From assembly GCA_035654775.1 (NCBI GenBank), contig DASRWB010000053.1, positions 1 through 44,829 on the forward strand: a stretch of 44,829 nucleotides of DNA, given 5' to 3'. This DNA is from HKST-UBA85 sp035654775. GTDB lineage: Bacteria; Bacteroidota; Bacteroidia; Flavobacteriales; Flavobacteriaceae. The position numbers were made by a program, and so were the translations under genes. Below, in pieces: positions 31,593 through 41,157 of this stretch. Numbering within the stretch: position 1 is the stretch's first letter; each line of letters opens with the position of its first letter. The notes under the pieces were generated by a model. The model worked only from the letters and a program-made list of their open reading frames with translations, was not told the DNA's origin and ran no database searches.

Positions 31593-33425
31593 ATGATAGA
31601 ATTAGCAGGAATTATTATCCTGGGTATTTTAGCACAGTGGGTCGCTTGGAAATTTAAAATTCCGGCAATTTTACCTTTAATTCTTATAGGATTGTTGGTA
31701 GGGCCTATTTCTACACTTTTCACAGAAGACGGACATAAGATAATTGAACCTATTTGGAATGGACAAAAAGGACTTTTTCCGGGAGACGGGTTGTATTATT
31801 TTGTTTCACTGGCCATAAGCATTATTCTCTTTGAAGGAGGACTTACATTAAAACGTGATGAGATTAAAAATGTAGGATCGTCTATCACCAAGCTTATTAC
31901 CATTGGAGCAGGCATAACATTCTTTGGTGCCGGATTGCTGGCTCATTATTATTTTGGATTAAGATGGGAATTATCTTTTTTATTTTCCGCCTTAATTATT
32001 GTAACAGGTCCTACGGTAATCACACCCATTTTAAGAAATATACCGCTAAAAAAAGATGTATCTGCAGTATTAAAGTGGGAAGGGATTTTAATAGATCCTA
32101 TTGGTGCGTTAGTTGCTGTTTTGGTATTTGAGTTTATCAGTGTTGGCGGTGGCGGCGGATATACAAAAACGGCACTTTTAGATTTTGGTAAAATTATATT
32201 ATTCGGAACTACTTTTGGGTTTACGTTTGCACATGCGTTAGCTTACGTAATCAATAAAAATTTTGTGCCACACTACTTGTTAAATGTGGTTTCGTTATCT
32301 ACCGTACTTTTGGTTTTTGTTGAATCTGAGTTGTTTGCACACGAATCTGGATTGTTGGCCGTAGTTGTCATGGGTATGGTAATGGGAAATATTAAACTTC
32401 TAAACATTAAAGAACTGCTGTACTTTAAAGAATCGCTTAGTGTGCTGCTCATTTCTATTTTGTTTATCCTTTTATCAGCCAATGTCAATATTGAAGACTT
32501 ACTACTTTTAGAAACATGGAATACGCTCTGGTTGTTTCTATGTGTTGTTTTTATTGTCAGACCCATTGCCGTTTTTGTTAGCACAGCCAAATCCAAGCTT
32601 AAACTCAATGAAAAAATCTTTATTAGCTGGGTGGGACCACGAGGTATTGTTGCTGCCGGAATAGCTTCACTCTTTGGAAGCAAACTTATCAGACAAGGTG
32701 TTGAAGGCGCCGAGCTTATTACGCCACTAGTTTTCATGATAGTATTGGGTACAGTTTTATTAAACGCCACAACCGCAAGATTTTTCTCTAAAATTATGGG
32801 TGTATACTTAACAGAAAGCGATGGAATATTAATTGTAGGAGCCTCAAAGTTTTCGAGGGTTATTTCTATCTACTTAGTCTCACAAGGCAGACACGTGGTT
32901 TTAATTGATAGTAATGACGCTAATATTGAAAAAGCCAAAAGACTCGGACTGGAAGCCTTTTCTGCAGATATTTACACAGAATCAATTTCTAATAACATTG
33001 AATTGAATGATGTAGGATACCTAATTTCATTTACCGGGAATTCCGACATAAATAAATACGCAATTAGCAAACTGGGTGCACAATTTGGCGAAAACGGAAG
33101 CTACAGGCTTATTTCTTCTTCAGAAAAGAAAACAATTCTTCAGGAAGATGATTCTGAAATATTCTCGTATTATACTGATTTTATTGAGTTAACCGAAATT
33201 GCCAGAAACAATCCTGAAGTGAATGAAATTTCGGTGAATTCCTACGATGAACTTTCCCGAATAATTAAGTCCATGAAACCACACAAAGAACAGGTTCCTA
33301 TTTTTGTTAAAACAGAATCAGGAAGTATTGAAACCATTCCGGTGTTTAGTAAGTTAAGCTACGAAGGAGTAAAACCTAAAGCGCTGGTTTATTTTGGAAA
33401 AAAATCCTTGCCATCACAAAACTAA
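31593..33425 (+). CDS. CPA-type cation/proton antiporter with RCK (TrkA-N) domain
   Basis: 610 aa. About 12 membrane helices (1-400) with IVTGPTVITPILRNIP and GILIDPIGALVAVL (the two discontinuous-helix motifs; Asp in the second) and WVGPRGIVAAGIASLFG, typical of CPA1 NhaP-like antiporters. A C-terminal Rossmann domain starts with DGILIVGASKFSRVISIYLVSQGRHVVLIDSND (about 408-440), a nucleotide-binding regulator. It exports Na+ or K+ against H+; the ion is not readable. It converges on lepA with a 1-bp gap. Confidence 0.9.
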   Translation: MIELAGIIILGILAQWVAWKFKIPAILPLILIGLLVGPISTLFTEDGHKIIEPIWNGQKGLFPGDGLYYFVSLAISIILFEGGLTLKRDEIKNVGSSITKLITIGAGITFFGAGLLAHYYFGLRWELSFLFSALIIVTGPTVITPILRNIPLKKDVSAVLKWEGILIDPIGALVAVLVFEFISVGGGGGYTKTALLDFGKIILFGTTFGFTFAHALAYVINKNFVPHYLLNVVSLSTVLLVFVESELFAHESGLLAVVVMGMVMGNIKLLNIKELLYFKESLSVLLISILFILLSANVNIEDLLLLETWNTLWLFLCVVFIVRPIAVFVSTAKSKLKLNEKIFISWVGPRGIVAAGIASLFGSKLIRQGVEGAELITPLVFMIVLGTVLLNATTARFFSKIMGVYLTESDGILIVGASKFSRVISIYLVSQGRHVVLIDSNDANIEKAKRLGLEAFSADIYTESISNNIELNDVGYLISFTGNSDINKYAISKLGAQFGENGSYRLISSSEKKTILQEDDSEIFSYYTDFIELTEIARNNPEVNEISVNSYDELSRIIKSMKPHKEQVPIFVKTESGSIETIPVFSKLSYEGVKPKALVYFGKKSLPSQN

Positions 33426-33426
33426 C

Positions 33427-35223
33427 CTAATCATTCAGCTTTAACACTGCCATAAAAGCTTGTTGCGGAATTTCTACATTGCCTACTTGGCGCATGCGTT
33501 TTTTCCCTTTCTTTTGCTTTTCCAGAAGTTTGCGCTTACGCGAAATATCACCACCGTAACATTTGGCAGTTACATCTTTTCGTAGTGCCTTTATGGTTTC
33601 TCGGGCAATGATTTTAGCGCCAATGGCCGCCTGAATGGGAATATCAAACTGCTGTCGCGGAATAAGCTCTTTAAGCTTCTCACACATTTTCTTGCCGATG
33701 TTATAAGCATTATCAGCATGTATTAAGGCTGAAAGCGCATCTACGGTTTGCCCATTGAGCAAAATATCCACACGAACCAGCTTGGAAACACGCATACCTA
33801 TAGGCGAATAATCAAAGGAAGCATACCCTTTCGACACGGTTTTTAAGCGATCATAGAAATCGAATACAATTTCGGCAAGCGGCATGTCAAAAGTCAATTC
33901 AACACGCTCAGGGGTTAAGTAAGTTTGATTTTTAATGATTCCACGTTTGTCAATACACAACGACATAACATTGCCTACAAAATCCGATTTTGTAATTATG
34001 GTAGCTTTAATGTAGGGTTCTTCTACACGGTCCAAACCGGAAGGCTCCGGCAGGTCAGAAGGATTGTTTACTATTATTGCTGTATCCGGATTTTTCTTGG
34101 TATAGGCATGGTACGATACGTTGGGTACGGTAGTGATTACCGTCATATCAAATTCGCGCTCCAAACGTTCTTGAATAATCTCCATATGAAGCATCCCTAA
34201 AAATCCACAACGGAAACCAAAGCCTAATGCCGCAGAACTTTCAGGGGTAAATACCAATGAAGCGTCATTCAACTGTAGTTTTTCCATGGATGCACGAAGG
34301 TCTTCATAATCCTCAGTATCTACCGGATAAATTCCGGCAAATACCATAGGTTTTACATCCTCAAAGCCGCCAATAGGATTTTTGGTTGGCTCTTTAGCAT
34401 CGGTAATGGTGTCACCAACCTTAACTTCTTTGGCCTCTTTAATACCGGTAATTAGGTAGCCAACATCGCCGGCTTTTATTTCATTTTTGGGTACTTGCTT
34501 AAGCTTGAGCGTACCCACCTCATCGGCATTATAGCTTTTCCCGGTTGCAATAAACTTGATCAATTGGTTCTTTTTTATGGAACCATTCATTACACGAAAA
34601 TAAGTTTCCACACCACGAAAAGGATTATACACCGAATCGAAAATCAAGGCTTGTAACGGCTCATCTACATTGCCTTTTGGCGGAGGAATGCGTTCAATAA
34701 TGGCCGTTAAAATATCTTCAACACCCAAACCCGTCTTACCACTTGCCGGAATAACTTCTGAAGGATCACAACCAAGTAAATCTACAATATCATCCGTTAC
34801 TTCCTCAGGATTGGCGCTAGGTAGGTCTATTTTATTGAGTATAGGAATAATCTCCAGGTCATTTTCCAAAGCCAAATATAAATTGGAAATAGTTTGTGCC
34901 TGAATACTTTGTGCGGCATCAACTATCAATAACGCACCTTCACACGCTGCAATGGAACGCGATACTTCATAAGAAAAATCTACGTGACCCGGAGTATCAA
35001 TAAGGTTAAGTACATATTGCTCTCCTTTGTAGGTGTAATCCATTTGAATGGCGTGAGATTTTATGGTTATGCCTCGCTCGCGCTCCAAATCCATACTGTC
35101 TAACAACTGATCTTGTCTTTCACGCTCAGTAACTGAACCGGTAAAATCCAACAATCGGTCGGCAAGTGTACTTTTACCGTGATCGATATGGGCAATGATG
35201 CAAAAATTTCTAATGTGTTTCAT
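33427..35223 (-). CDS. lepA: elongation factor 4 (LepA)
   Basis: 598 aa ribosome GTPase. G1 AHIDHGKSTL (11-20), ERERGITIKSHAIQMDY (G2), LIDTPGHVDFSYEV (G3), LNKIDLPSA (G4), then domains II, III and V, and the LepA-specific C-terminus with MCEKLKELIPRQQFDIPIQAAIG, AKCYGGDISRKRKLLEKQKKGKKRMRQVG. The start is placed at 35223 (MKHIRNFCIIAHIDHG). A longer frame from 35259 would begin inside the TATATTTG promoter box. Confidence 0.98.
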   Translation of the reverse strand: MKHIRNFCIIAHIDHGKSTLADRLLDFTGSVTERERQDQLLDSMDLERERGITIKSHAIQMDYTYKGEQYVLNLIDTPGHVDFSYEVSRSIAACEGALLIVDAAQSIQAQTISNLYLALENDLEIIPILNKIDLPSANPEEVTDDIVDLLGCDPSEVIPASGKTGLGVEDILTAIIERIPPPKGNVDEPLQALIFDSVYNPFRGVETYFRVMNGSIKKNQLIKFIATGKSYNADEVGTLKLKQVPKNEIKAGDVGYLITGIKEAKEVKVGDTITDAKEPTKNPIGGFEDVKPMVFAGIYPVDTEDYEDLRASMEKLQLNDASLVFTPESSAALGFGFRCGFLGMLHMEIIQERLEREFDMTVITTVPNVSYHAYTKKNPDTAIIVNNPSDLPEPSGLDRVEEPYIKATIITKSDFVGNVMSLCIDKRGIIKNQTYLTPERVELTFDMPLAEIVFDFYDRLKTVSKGYASFDYSPIGMRVSKLVRVDILLNGQTVDALSALIHADNAYNIGKKMCEKLKELIPRQQFDIPIQAAIGAKIIARETIKALRKDVTAKCYGGDISRKRKLLEKQKKGKKRMRQVGNVEIPQQAFMAVLKLND

Positions 35224-35256
35224 ACATGTATAACGCTTACCTGAAATAAGATTTTG

Positions 35257-35264
35257 CAAATATA
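35257..35264 (-). promoter_or_regulatory. -7 box for lepA
   Basis: Minus-strand TATATTTG 33 bp before the lepA ATG at 35223. It rules out the longer lepA frame. Confidence 0.6.
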
Positions 35265-35307
35265 GTTGTTTTCTTGTCGAAACCGTGTGGTATAAAAATA
35301 TTGTGTG

Positions 35308-35325
35308 TTTACGGTTTCCCGTAAA
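35308..35325. promoter_or_regulatory. palindrome upstream of the barrel receptor gene
   Basis: TTTACGG and CCGTAAA arms (perfect 7+7) around TTTC, 50 bp before the start of the receptor-like gene. The size and location suit a regulator-binding site. No T run follows directly on either strand, and the gap has no convergent genes, so it is less likely to be a terminator. Confidence 0.4.
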
Positions 35326-35375
35326 TATATTTTAAAAACATGTGTTATATTGCAGACGATTAACCGAATTTTGTT

Positions 35376-37772
35376 TTGAAAAAAATTACTAAACAACTAA
35401 CCGTACTCTTTTCCTTTCTTTTTTTAACTTCTTTTTATGCTCAAGAGTTTGCGGTTTCCGGTAAAATTATCGACAGCGACAACCTGACCGTTGCCTATGC
35501 AAATGTGCTGCTGACAACGACAGAAGGCGAAATATACAAAGGCACCAGCAGCAATGAATCGGGTACATTCAGTATAGAACAAGTTCAAGCGGGAACCTAC
35601 ATACTAAACATTTCTTTTTTAGGATATGAAACCTTCACGAAAGAAATACAAGTAAGTAGCAACCTGAAGTTAGATACCATCGTTTTAACAGAATCAGCAG
35701 AAGCCTTGGGCGAAATAGAAATTGTAGCTCAAAGACCGGTTTTTAAAAAAGAACAGGACCGATTGGTGTTTACCATAGAAAATACTACACTTACTGAAGG
35801 TAATGTATGGGAAGTGCTCAAAGGAACGCCAGGAATTTTAATGATTAATGATGAAATTACGGTAAAAAATTCGTCCAATATTATTTATTTAATAAACGAC
35901 AAACGCGTCTATCTTGATCAAAATGAACTCCAGCAACTGCTTACCGGAACCAATGCGGCATCGGTTAAAGCAATTGAGGTTATTACCAATCCGCCGGCCA
36001 AATATGACGCTTCTGGCGGTGCTGTAATCAACATTAAAATGAGTAAAAACTTAATTACCGGATACAACGGAAACCTCTATACCAATTACACACAGGGAAT
36101 ATACCCCAGAGCCGCCGCAGGCACAAGCCACTTCTACAAAACTCAAAAATGGAACTTTTTTTTAGGATATGCTTTTGACTACAGAAAAATCAACAGAAAA
36201 AACAACGAAGAGGTTACCTTTATTGAAAACGAGGCTATTGTTGGAAAATGGAATACACCCATAGACCGAAATACAAAATCGCAATCCCATACCATTAATG
36301 CGAACATAGATTACGAAATAGACGAAAAGAATACCTTAAGCTTTTCAACAAATGCCTCTTTTACGCCCTACTGGAAACGACTAACAAAATCAAACACCCA
36401 AGCTACAGACTCCACGTTTAACTCCGTAAATCATACAGACAGAGAAAATAAAAACATAGCGTTTAATTTAGGCTATACCCATACCGCCGAAAATGGGAAT
36501 ACCTTTGCTGCAAATGCACACCATACCGCATATACCTTCGACGGATTTCAGGATTTGGAAACCGATTACTTCGATACACAAAACACACTCACGCGAAGCA
36601 ACCTGTTCAATTCTAGATCACTTCAGGAGGTGGCTATTTTTTCGGGACAACTCGACTACGCTATTCAAGCGAAAGATAATCAGCAGATTGAATTTGGTGC
36701 CAAAGTAGCCAACATTGCATCTGATAATGATTTCACGCAAATAAGCCTCAACAACGGCAACCAAACACTGGATATAGACAACTCCGGGATTTTCAAATAT
36801 AGCGAAACCACCTACGCCGGCTATATTAGCTATAAAAAATCCTGGGAAACCTGGGATTTTTCATTGGGTTTCAGAGGAGAACATACCTCAGCAAAAGGCA
36901 ATCTGGTAAATCAGGAAGTGAACACATTTGACTATTTTAAACTGTTTCCTACGCTTAGTCTTTCGCATACATTTAATGAAAATCACAGCCTGGGAGTTAC
37001 ATACAACAAACGCATAGAACGGCCTGCATACACAAACCTAAATCCATTTCAGTTTTATTTAAATGACAATGCCTATGTAGTGGGAAACCCCAACCTTCAA
37101 CCTACCATTTCACAGCTGGTGACACTTTCTTATACCCTGAATCAGGAATACACCTTCGAAGTGTATTACCGACACGAAGAAAATACCATGTCTGAACAAA
37201 CTTTTCAGGATAATGAAAACAACAAGATTAAATACGTAGCCAGCAACCTAAAGCAAGACGTAGATTACGGCTTTGATTTTTTCACCTATAAAAGCATTAC
37301 CGACTTCTGGTCTGTTTACGTGGTGAACTCTATTTTTAAAATGAACTCCCAATTTTTTGCAGTGGAAAACGACAACCGGATTTTGGAAAACGAACGCTGG
37401 TCCATGTACAGCAATATAATTAACTATTTTTCGCTTAGCGCAACAACCTCTGCCGAACTTTCAGCACTGTATATCTCACCAACCGTGCACGGTTCTTCAA
37501 ATATTTCTTCCCGCGCTCAAATAGACCTTAGCCTAAAGAAAAGCTTTGCTAAAGGAAAATGGGTGGCTTCACTAACCGCCAGCGATATATTCAACACCAC
37601 CGGATTTGAAGTCAGCAACAACTATTTAGACCAAAGAAACAAGTACCAAACAACATTTGACAACCAATGGATACGCGTAGGACTTCGCTACAATTTTGGA
37701 AATACAAAACTGGAAACCAACCAAAGAAGCAGTTCCGAAAGTGAACGCGAGCGTATAAAAGAACGCGATTAA
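35376..37772 (+). CDS. TonB-dependent-receptor-like outer-membrane beta-barrel protein
   Basis: 798 aa, TTG start. Signal peptide 1-22; a carboxypeptidase-regulatory-like domain (about 25-105: VSGKIIDSDNLTVAYANVLL ... GTYILNISFLGYETFTKEI); plug-like domain (about 115-220: LTEGNVWEVLKGTPGILMINDEITVKNSS, IEVITNPPAKYDASGGAVINI); then a barrel of the OMP_b-brl_3 family with RIERPAYTNLNPFQFYLND. The C-terminus VGLRYNFGN is followed by an unusual charged tail rich in S, E, R. No SusD-like partner is adjacent, so uptake of a specific glycan is not supported; the cargo is unknown. Confidence 0.88.
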   Translation: MKKITKQLTVLFSFLFLTSFYAQEFAVSGKIIDSDNLTVAYANVLLTTTEGEIYKGTSSNESGTFSIEQVQAGTYILNISFLGYETFTKEIQVSSNLKLDTIVLTESAEALGEIEIVAQRPVFKKEQDRLVFTIENTTLTEGNVWEVLKGTPGILMINDEITVKNSSNIIYLINDKRVYLDQNELQQLLTGTNAASVKAIEVITNPPAKYDASGGAVINIKMSKNLITGYNGNLYTNYTQGIYPRAAAGTSHFYKTQKWNFFLGYAFDYRKINRKNNEEVTFIENEAIVGKWNTPIDRNTKSQSHTINANIDYEIDEKNTLSFSTNASFTPYWKRLTKSNTQATDSTFNSVNHTDRENKNIAFNLGYTHTAENGNTFAANAHHTAYTFDGFQDLETDYFDTQNTLTRSNLFNSRSLQEVAIFSGQLDYAIQAKDNQQIEFGAKVANIASDNDFTQISLNNGNQTLDIDNSGIFKYSETTYAGYISYKKSWETWDFSLGFRGEHTSAKGNLVNQEVNTFDYFKLFPTLSLSHTFNENHSLGVTYNKRIERPAYTNLNPFQFYLNDNAYVVGNPNLQPTISQLVTLSYTLNQEYTFEVYYRHEENTMSEQTFQDNENNKIKYVASNLKQDVDYGFDFFTYKSITDFWSVYVVNSIFKMNSQFFAVENDNRILENERWSMYSNIINYFSLSATTSAELSALYISPTVHGSSNISSRAQIDLSLKKSFAKGKWVASLTASDIFNTTGFEVSNNYLDQRNKYQTTFDNQWIRVGLRYNFGNTKLETNQRSSSESERERIKERD

Positions 37773-38872
37773 TCCTGCCACTCGGCGATAAACAGGTTCG
37801 TGTCCCGGGTACCGCCATTGTTTCGGTTGGAAGAGAAAATCAATTTTTTACCGTCATTTGAAAACACCGGAAAAGCATCAAAAGTTTTGCTGTGCGTAAT
37901 GCGTTTTAAATTCTTTCCGTCGGTATCAATCATGTATAGATTAAAAGGAAATCCTTTTTCAGCTTCAAAGTTAGATGAAAACAATACCTTTTTGCCTGAT
38001 GGATGAAAAAACGGACTCCAATTGGCATTCCCCAGGTTTGTCAGTTGCCTTAAATCACTTCCGTCAGCATTACAAATGTAAAGCTCCATGTTTGTAGGCT
38101 GTACCAATCCTTGAGCAAGCAATTCCTTGTATTCTTTTATTTCTGCTTCAGTTTTAGGTCTGGACGATCTGAAAATCAACTGCGTGCCGTCAGGAGAGAA
38201 AAAAGCACCGCCGTCATAGCCCAGTTCATGCGTAATTTGCGTGACCTCACTTCCGTCAATATTCATGGTGTAAAGCTCCAAATCGCCGCTTCGGGTAGAG
38301 GTAAATACAATTTTATCGCCTTTTGGCGACACGGTAGCTTCGGCATCATATCCCGGCTCGTTTGTTAACTGCGATACGATATTTCCATCCAAATCGGCTA
38401 CAAAAATATCGTAGCTGTCATAAATAGGCCAGATGTATTTTCCGTTTATTTTCATCGGAGTTTCCGGACATTCCTCACCACCTAAGTGCGTAGAGGCATA
38501 AACAATATGCTTGTTGTCCGGCAAAAAATAGGCACAGGTAGTTCGTCCTTTTCCGGTACTTACCATAGGCGGCGCAATACGGTCAAACGTATCATCGGCT
38601 TGCATTAAAAACATTTGATCACAGGAAACATTCCAGTTTTTATAATTAGACTGAAAAACCAACTGCTTATCATCAAAACTCCAGTAGGCTTCCGCATTAT
38701 CACCACCAAAAGTGACCTGACGTAACGACTTAAAGTGAGTTTCTTCAGGATAAATCAAAGAATCCGTCCATTTTGTAGCACCGGAAGATACGTCGGTATC
38801 CGTTTTCTTATCCGATTTACAGGAAACAATAAACAAAGCCAAAAGCGTTAAAAGGAATAAGGTTTTCTTCAT
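37769..38872 (-). CDS. TolB-like beta-propeller (PD40) lipoprotein
   Basis: 367 aa. The lipobox FIVSC (Cys17) is followed by at least five PD40 repeats of the type ...PDGTQLIFRSSR, SPKGDKIVFTSTRSGD, HPSGKKVLFSSNFE and SNDGKKLIFSSNRNNG, each ending near a conserved N/DLYxxx strand. This resembles the TolB propeller without its N-terminal domain. Such lipoproteins often bind partners or peptides; the function here is unknown. It overlaps the receptor gene by 4 bp at the 3' end and diverges from the M28 peptidase gene. Confidence 0.88.
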   Translation of the reverse strand: MKKTLFLLTLLALFIVSCKSDKKTDTDVSSGATKWTDSLIYPEETHFKSLRQVTFGGDNAEAYWSFDDKQLVFQSNYKNWNVSCDQMFLMQADDTFDRIAPPMVSTGKGRTTCAYFLPDNKHIVYASTHLGGEECPETPMKINGKYIWPIYDSYDIFVADLDGNIVSQLTNEPGYDAEATVSPKGDKIVFTSTRSGDLELYTMNIDGSEVTQITHELGYDGGAFFSPDGTQLIFRSSRPKTEAEIKEYKELLAQGLVQPTNMELYICNADGSDLRQLTNLGNANWSPFFHPSGKKVLFSSNFEAEKGFPFNLYMIDTDGKNLKRITHSKTFDAFPVFSNDGKKLIFSSNRNNGGTRDTNLFIAEWQD

Positions 38873-38900
38873 ATTTTTTATGTAAATAGCAATTAATGCC

Positions 38901-38908
38901 TAATTTTG
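38901..38908 (+). promoter_or_regulatory. -7 box for the M28 peptidase gene
   Basis: TAATTTTG 18 bp before the ATG at 38927. Only 2 bp separate it from the minus-strand box of the TolB-like gene. Confidence 0.6.
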
Positions 38909-38910
38909 CG

Positions 38911-38918
38911 CAAAAATA
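38911..38918 (-). promoter_or_regulatory. -7 box for the TolB-like gene
   Basis: Minus-strand TATTTTTG 38 bp before the ATG at 38872. Together with the plus-strand box it makes an imperfect palindrome, so the two promoters face each other. Confidence 0.6.
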
Positions 38919-38926
38919 ACATATAA

Positions 38927-40156
38927 ATGATGAAACAAATATCGCTCTTGGTTCTTTTTATAACGCTTTTAGGGTGTAAAAAAGAATATACATACCAAAA
39001 CAATATTAAGCAGGATGTGGTTTTTCTGGCCGATGATAAACTCGAAGGAAGAGCTACCGGTACCGAAGGAGAAAAAGAAGCAGCTAACTATATTGCCACT
39101 CGGTTTAAAGAAATTGGAATTGCACCCAAAGGAACACAAGGCTACTTGCAAGCCTTTACCTTTACCCCTAAAACCGACCCGCATCAGGAAGCGGTATTTA
39201 CTTCACAGGATTCCACAGGAACGGTTACCGGATATAACGTCATCGGGTTTCTGGACAACAATGCACCTAACACGGTTGTGATTGGCGCACACTACGACCA
39301 CTTAGGTTATGGCGATGAAGGAAGCCTGCATAGAGGCGAAGAAAAAGCCATCCACAACGGCGCCGATGACAACGCCAGCGGTGTTGCGGTAATGCTGGAT
39401 GTAGCCGGAAAACTGAAAACCGAAAACAAAGGAAACAATTATATTTTCATCGCCTTTTCCGGTGAAGAAATGGGACTCTTAGGGTCCAACTACTTTGTAA
39501 AAAACCCGACACTTTCCAAAGAAAACCTAAACTACATGATCAATATGGATATGGTGGGACGACTTAAGGCAGACAGCACTTTAGCGGTCTACGGAGTAGG
39601 TACCTCACCTATCTTTAAACAAACCCTAACCGCAAACAATACAGCATTTAAAATTGTTGAAAACGAATCCGGCGTAGGACCGTCAGACCATACCTCTTTT
39701 TACCTTCAGGACATTCCCGTATTACATCTGTTTACCGGGCAACATGAAGATTACCATAAACCTTCAGACGATTTTGACAAACTAAATTACGAAGGCATGA
39801 ACCTCATATCTTCTTATGTATTTGATATCGTTACCGACCTGGACGACAACGGAAAACTACCCTTTAGAAAAACCAAAAACGAAAGTGATAAAACCCCGAG
39901 ATTTAAAGTGAGTTTAGGCGTGGTACCCGATTACCTTTTTGACGGCAACGGGATGCGAATTGATGGCATTAGCGAAGACAAACCGGCACAAAAAGCAGGT
40001 TTGCAAAAAGGCGATATTGTAATCAAACTAGGCGATTCTTCCGTGACCGACATGATGAGTTACATGAGAGCGCTTTCCGTTTTTGAAAAAGGAGACTCCA
40101 CTAAAGTAGTGGTCGATAGAAACGGAAAGCCCATAGAAGCACCCATTAAGTTTTAA
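38927..40156 (+). CDS. M28-family zinc aminopeptidase lipoprotein with PDZ domain
   Basis: 409 aa. The lipobox TLLGC gives Cys17. The peptidase domain (about 28-300) shows AHYDH (His122), NGADDNASG (bridging Asp148), SGEE (179-182, catalytic Glu), NMDMVG (Asp208) and HEDYHKPSDD (His277), the five-residue di-zinc site of M28. A C-terminal PDZ domain (about 335-405, ISEDKPAQKAGLQKGDIVIKLGD) follows. Two start codons lie together (ATGATG). It is probably co-transcribed with dus, which starts 5 bp after it. Confidence 0.93.
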   Translation: MMKQISLLVLFITLLGCKKEYTYQNNIKQDVVFLADDKLEGRATGTEGEKEAANYIATRFKEIGIAPKGTQGYLQAFTFTPKTDPHQEAVFTSQDSTGTVTGYNVIGFLDNNAPNTVVIGAHYDHLGYGDEGSLHRGEEKAIHNGADDNASGVAVMLDVAGKLKTENKGNNYIFIAFSGEEMGLLGSNYFVKNPTLSKENLNYMINMDMVGRLKADSTLAVYGVGTSPIFKQTLTANNTAFKIVENESGVGPSDHTSFYLQDIPVLHLFTGQHEDYHKPSDDFDKLNYEGMNLISSYVFDIVTDLDDNGKLPFRKTKNESDKTPRFKVSLGVVPDYLFDGNGMRIDGISEDKPAQKAGLQKGDIVIKLGDSSVTDMMSYMRALSVFEKGDSTKVVVDRNGKPIEAPIKF

Positions 40157-40161
40157 TACAA

Positions 40162-41151
40162 TTGGTAAAAATTGACCACATAGAGTTGCCCGATTTTCCA
40201 TTGTTGCTTGCGCCCATGGAAGATGTTAGCGACCCGCCGTTCAGAGCCTTATGCAAAGAACAAGGCGCAGATGTGGTCTATACCGAATTCATATCCAGCG
40301 AAGGCCTGATAAGAGATGCCGCAAAAAGCGTAATGAAACTGGATATCTATGAAAAAGAAAGACCCGTTGGCATTCAAATATTTGGTGCAAACCTCGATAG
40401 CATGCTGCAAACCATTGATATTGTCGAAAAATCCAATCCGGATATTATAGACATCAATTTTGGTTGCCCTGTAAAAAAAGTAGTCAGTAAAGGCGCGGGT
40501 GCCGGAATTTTAAAAGACGTTTGCCTGATGGAAAAACTAACGGCCGAAATGGTAAAACGGACCCACTTGCCCATTACCGTTAAAACCCGACTGGGCTGGG
40601 ACCACGATTCCATTCGTATTGTCGAAGTCGCCGAGCGACTGCAAGATGTGGGCTGCAAAGCCATCGCTATACACGGCAGAACCCGGGCTCAAATGTACAA
40701 AGGCAATGCCGACTGGAAACCCATAGCACAAGTAAAAAACAACCCCAGAATGCATATTCCCGTGTTTGGTAATGGCGATGTGGATTCCCCCGAAAAAGCA
40801 ATGGAAATGCGCGACCGTTACGGACTTGACGGCGCCATGATTGGCCGTGCTACCATTGGAAACCCTTGGTTTTTTAAACAAGTAAAACACTTTTTTAACA
40901 CCGGAAAGCACTTGCCAGAAATAACCCTGGAAGAGCGCGTGCATGCCGCCAGAAGACACCTCGAAATGGCCGTTGAATGGAAAGGAGAAAAGCTGGGAGT
41001 TTTTGAAACACGTAGGCACTACACCAATTATTTTAAAGGCATTCCTCACTTTAAAGAATACAGAACCCGAATGGTAACTACAGACGACGCCCAAGGGGTC
41101 TTTGAAATCTTTGATGAGGTTTTGGAAGCCTTTTCCTCTTTTCAGGCCTAA
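40162..41151 (+). CDS. dusB: tRNA-dihydrouridine synthase (DusB-like)
   Basis: 329 aa FMN enzyme that reduces uridine to dihydrouridine in tRNA. Seen: LLLAPMEDVSDPPFRAL (14-30), DINFGCPVKKVV with catalytic Cys102, GAGAGILKD, TVKTRLGWDHDS, AIHGRTRAQMYKGNADW, and VFGNGDVDSPEKAMEM then GAMIGRATIGNPWFFKQ. The DusB group is a reasonable assignment, with DusB as the common Bacteroidetes form, though the modified position is not shown by the sequence. The start is TTG at 40162, just after the M28 stop. Confidence 0.93.
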   Translation: MVKIDHIELPDFPLLLAPMEDVSDPPFRALCKEQGADVVYTEFISSEGLIRDAAKSVMKLDIYEKERPVGIQIFGANLDSMLQTIDIVEKSNPDIIDINFGCPVKKVVSKGAGAGILKDVCLMEKLTAEMVKRTHLPITVKTRLGWDHDSIRIVEVAERLQDVGCKAIAIHGRTRAQMYKGNADWKPIAQVKNNPRMHIPVFGNGDVDSPEKAMEMRDRYGLDGAMIGRATIGNPWFFKQVKHFFNTGKHLPEITLEERVHAARRHLEMAVEWKGEKLGVFETRRHYTNYFKGIPHFKEYRTRMVTTDDAQGVFEIFDEVLEAFSSFQA

Positions 41152-41157
41152 CCCTAA

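Noticed and set aside
35224..35259. Longer lepA start at 35259
   Set aside because: It begins inside the TATATTTG promoter box; the conserved LepA N-terminus starts at 35223.
40537..41094. Open frame of 185 codons on the minus strand
   Set aside because: It is antisense to the well-supported dus gene and has no recognisable motifs.
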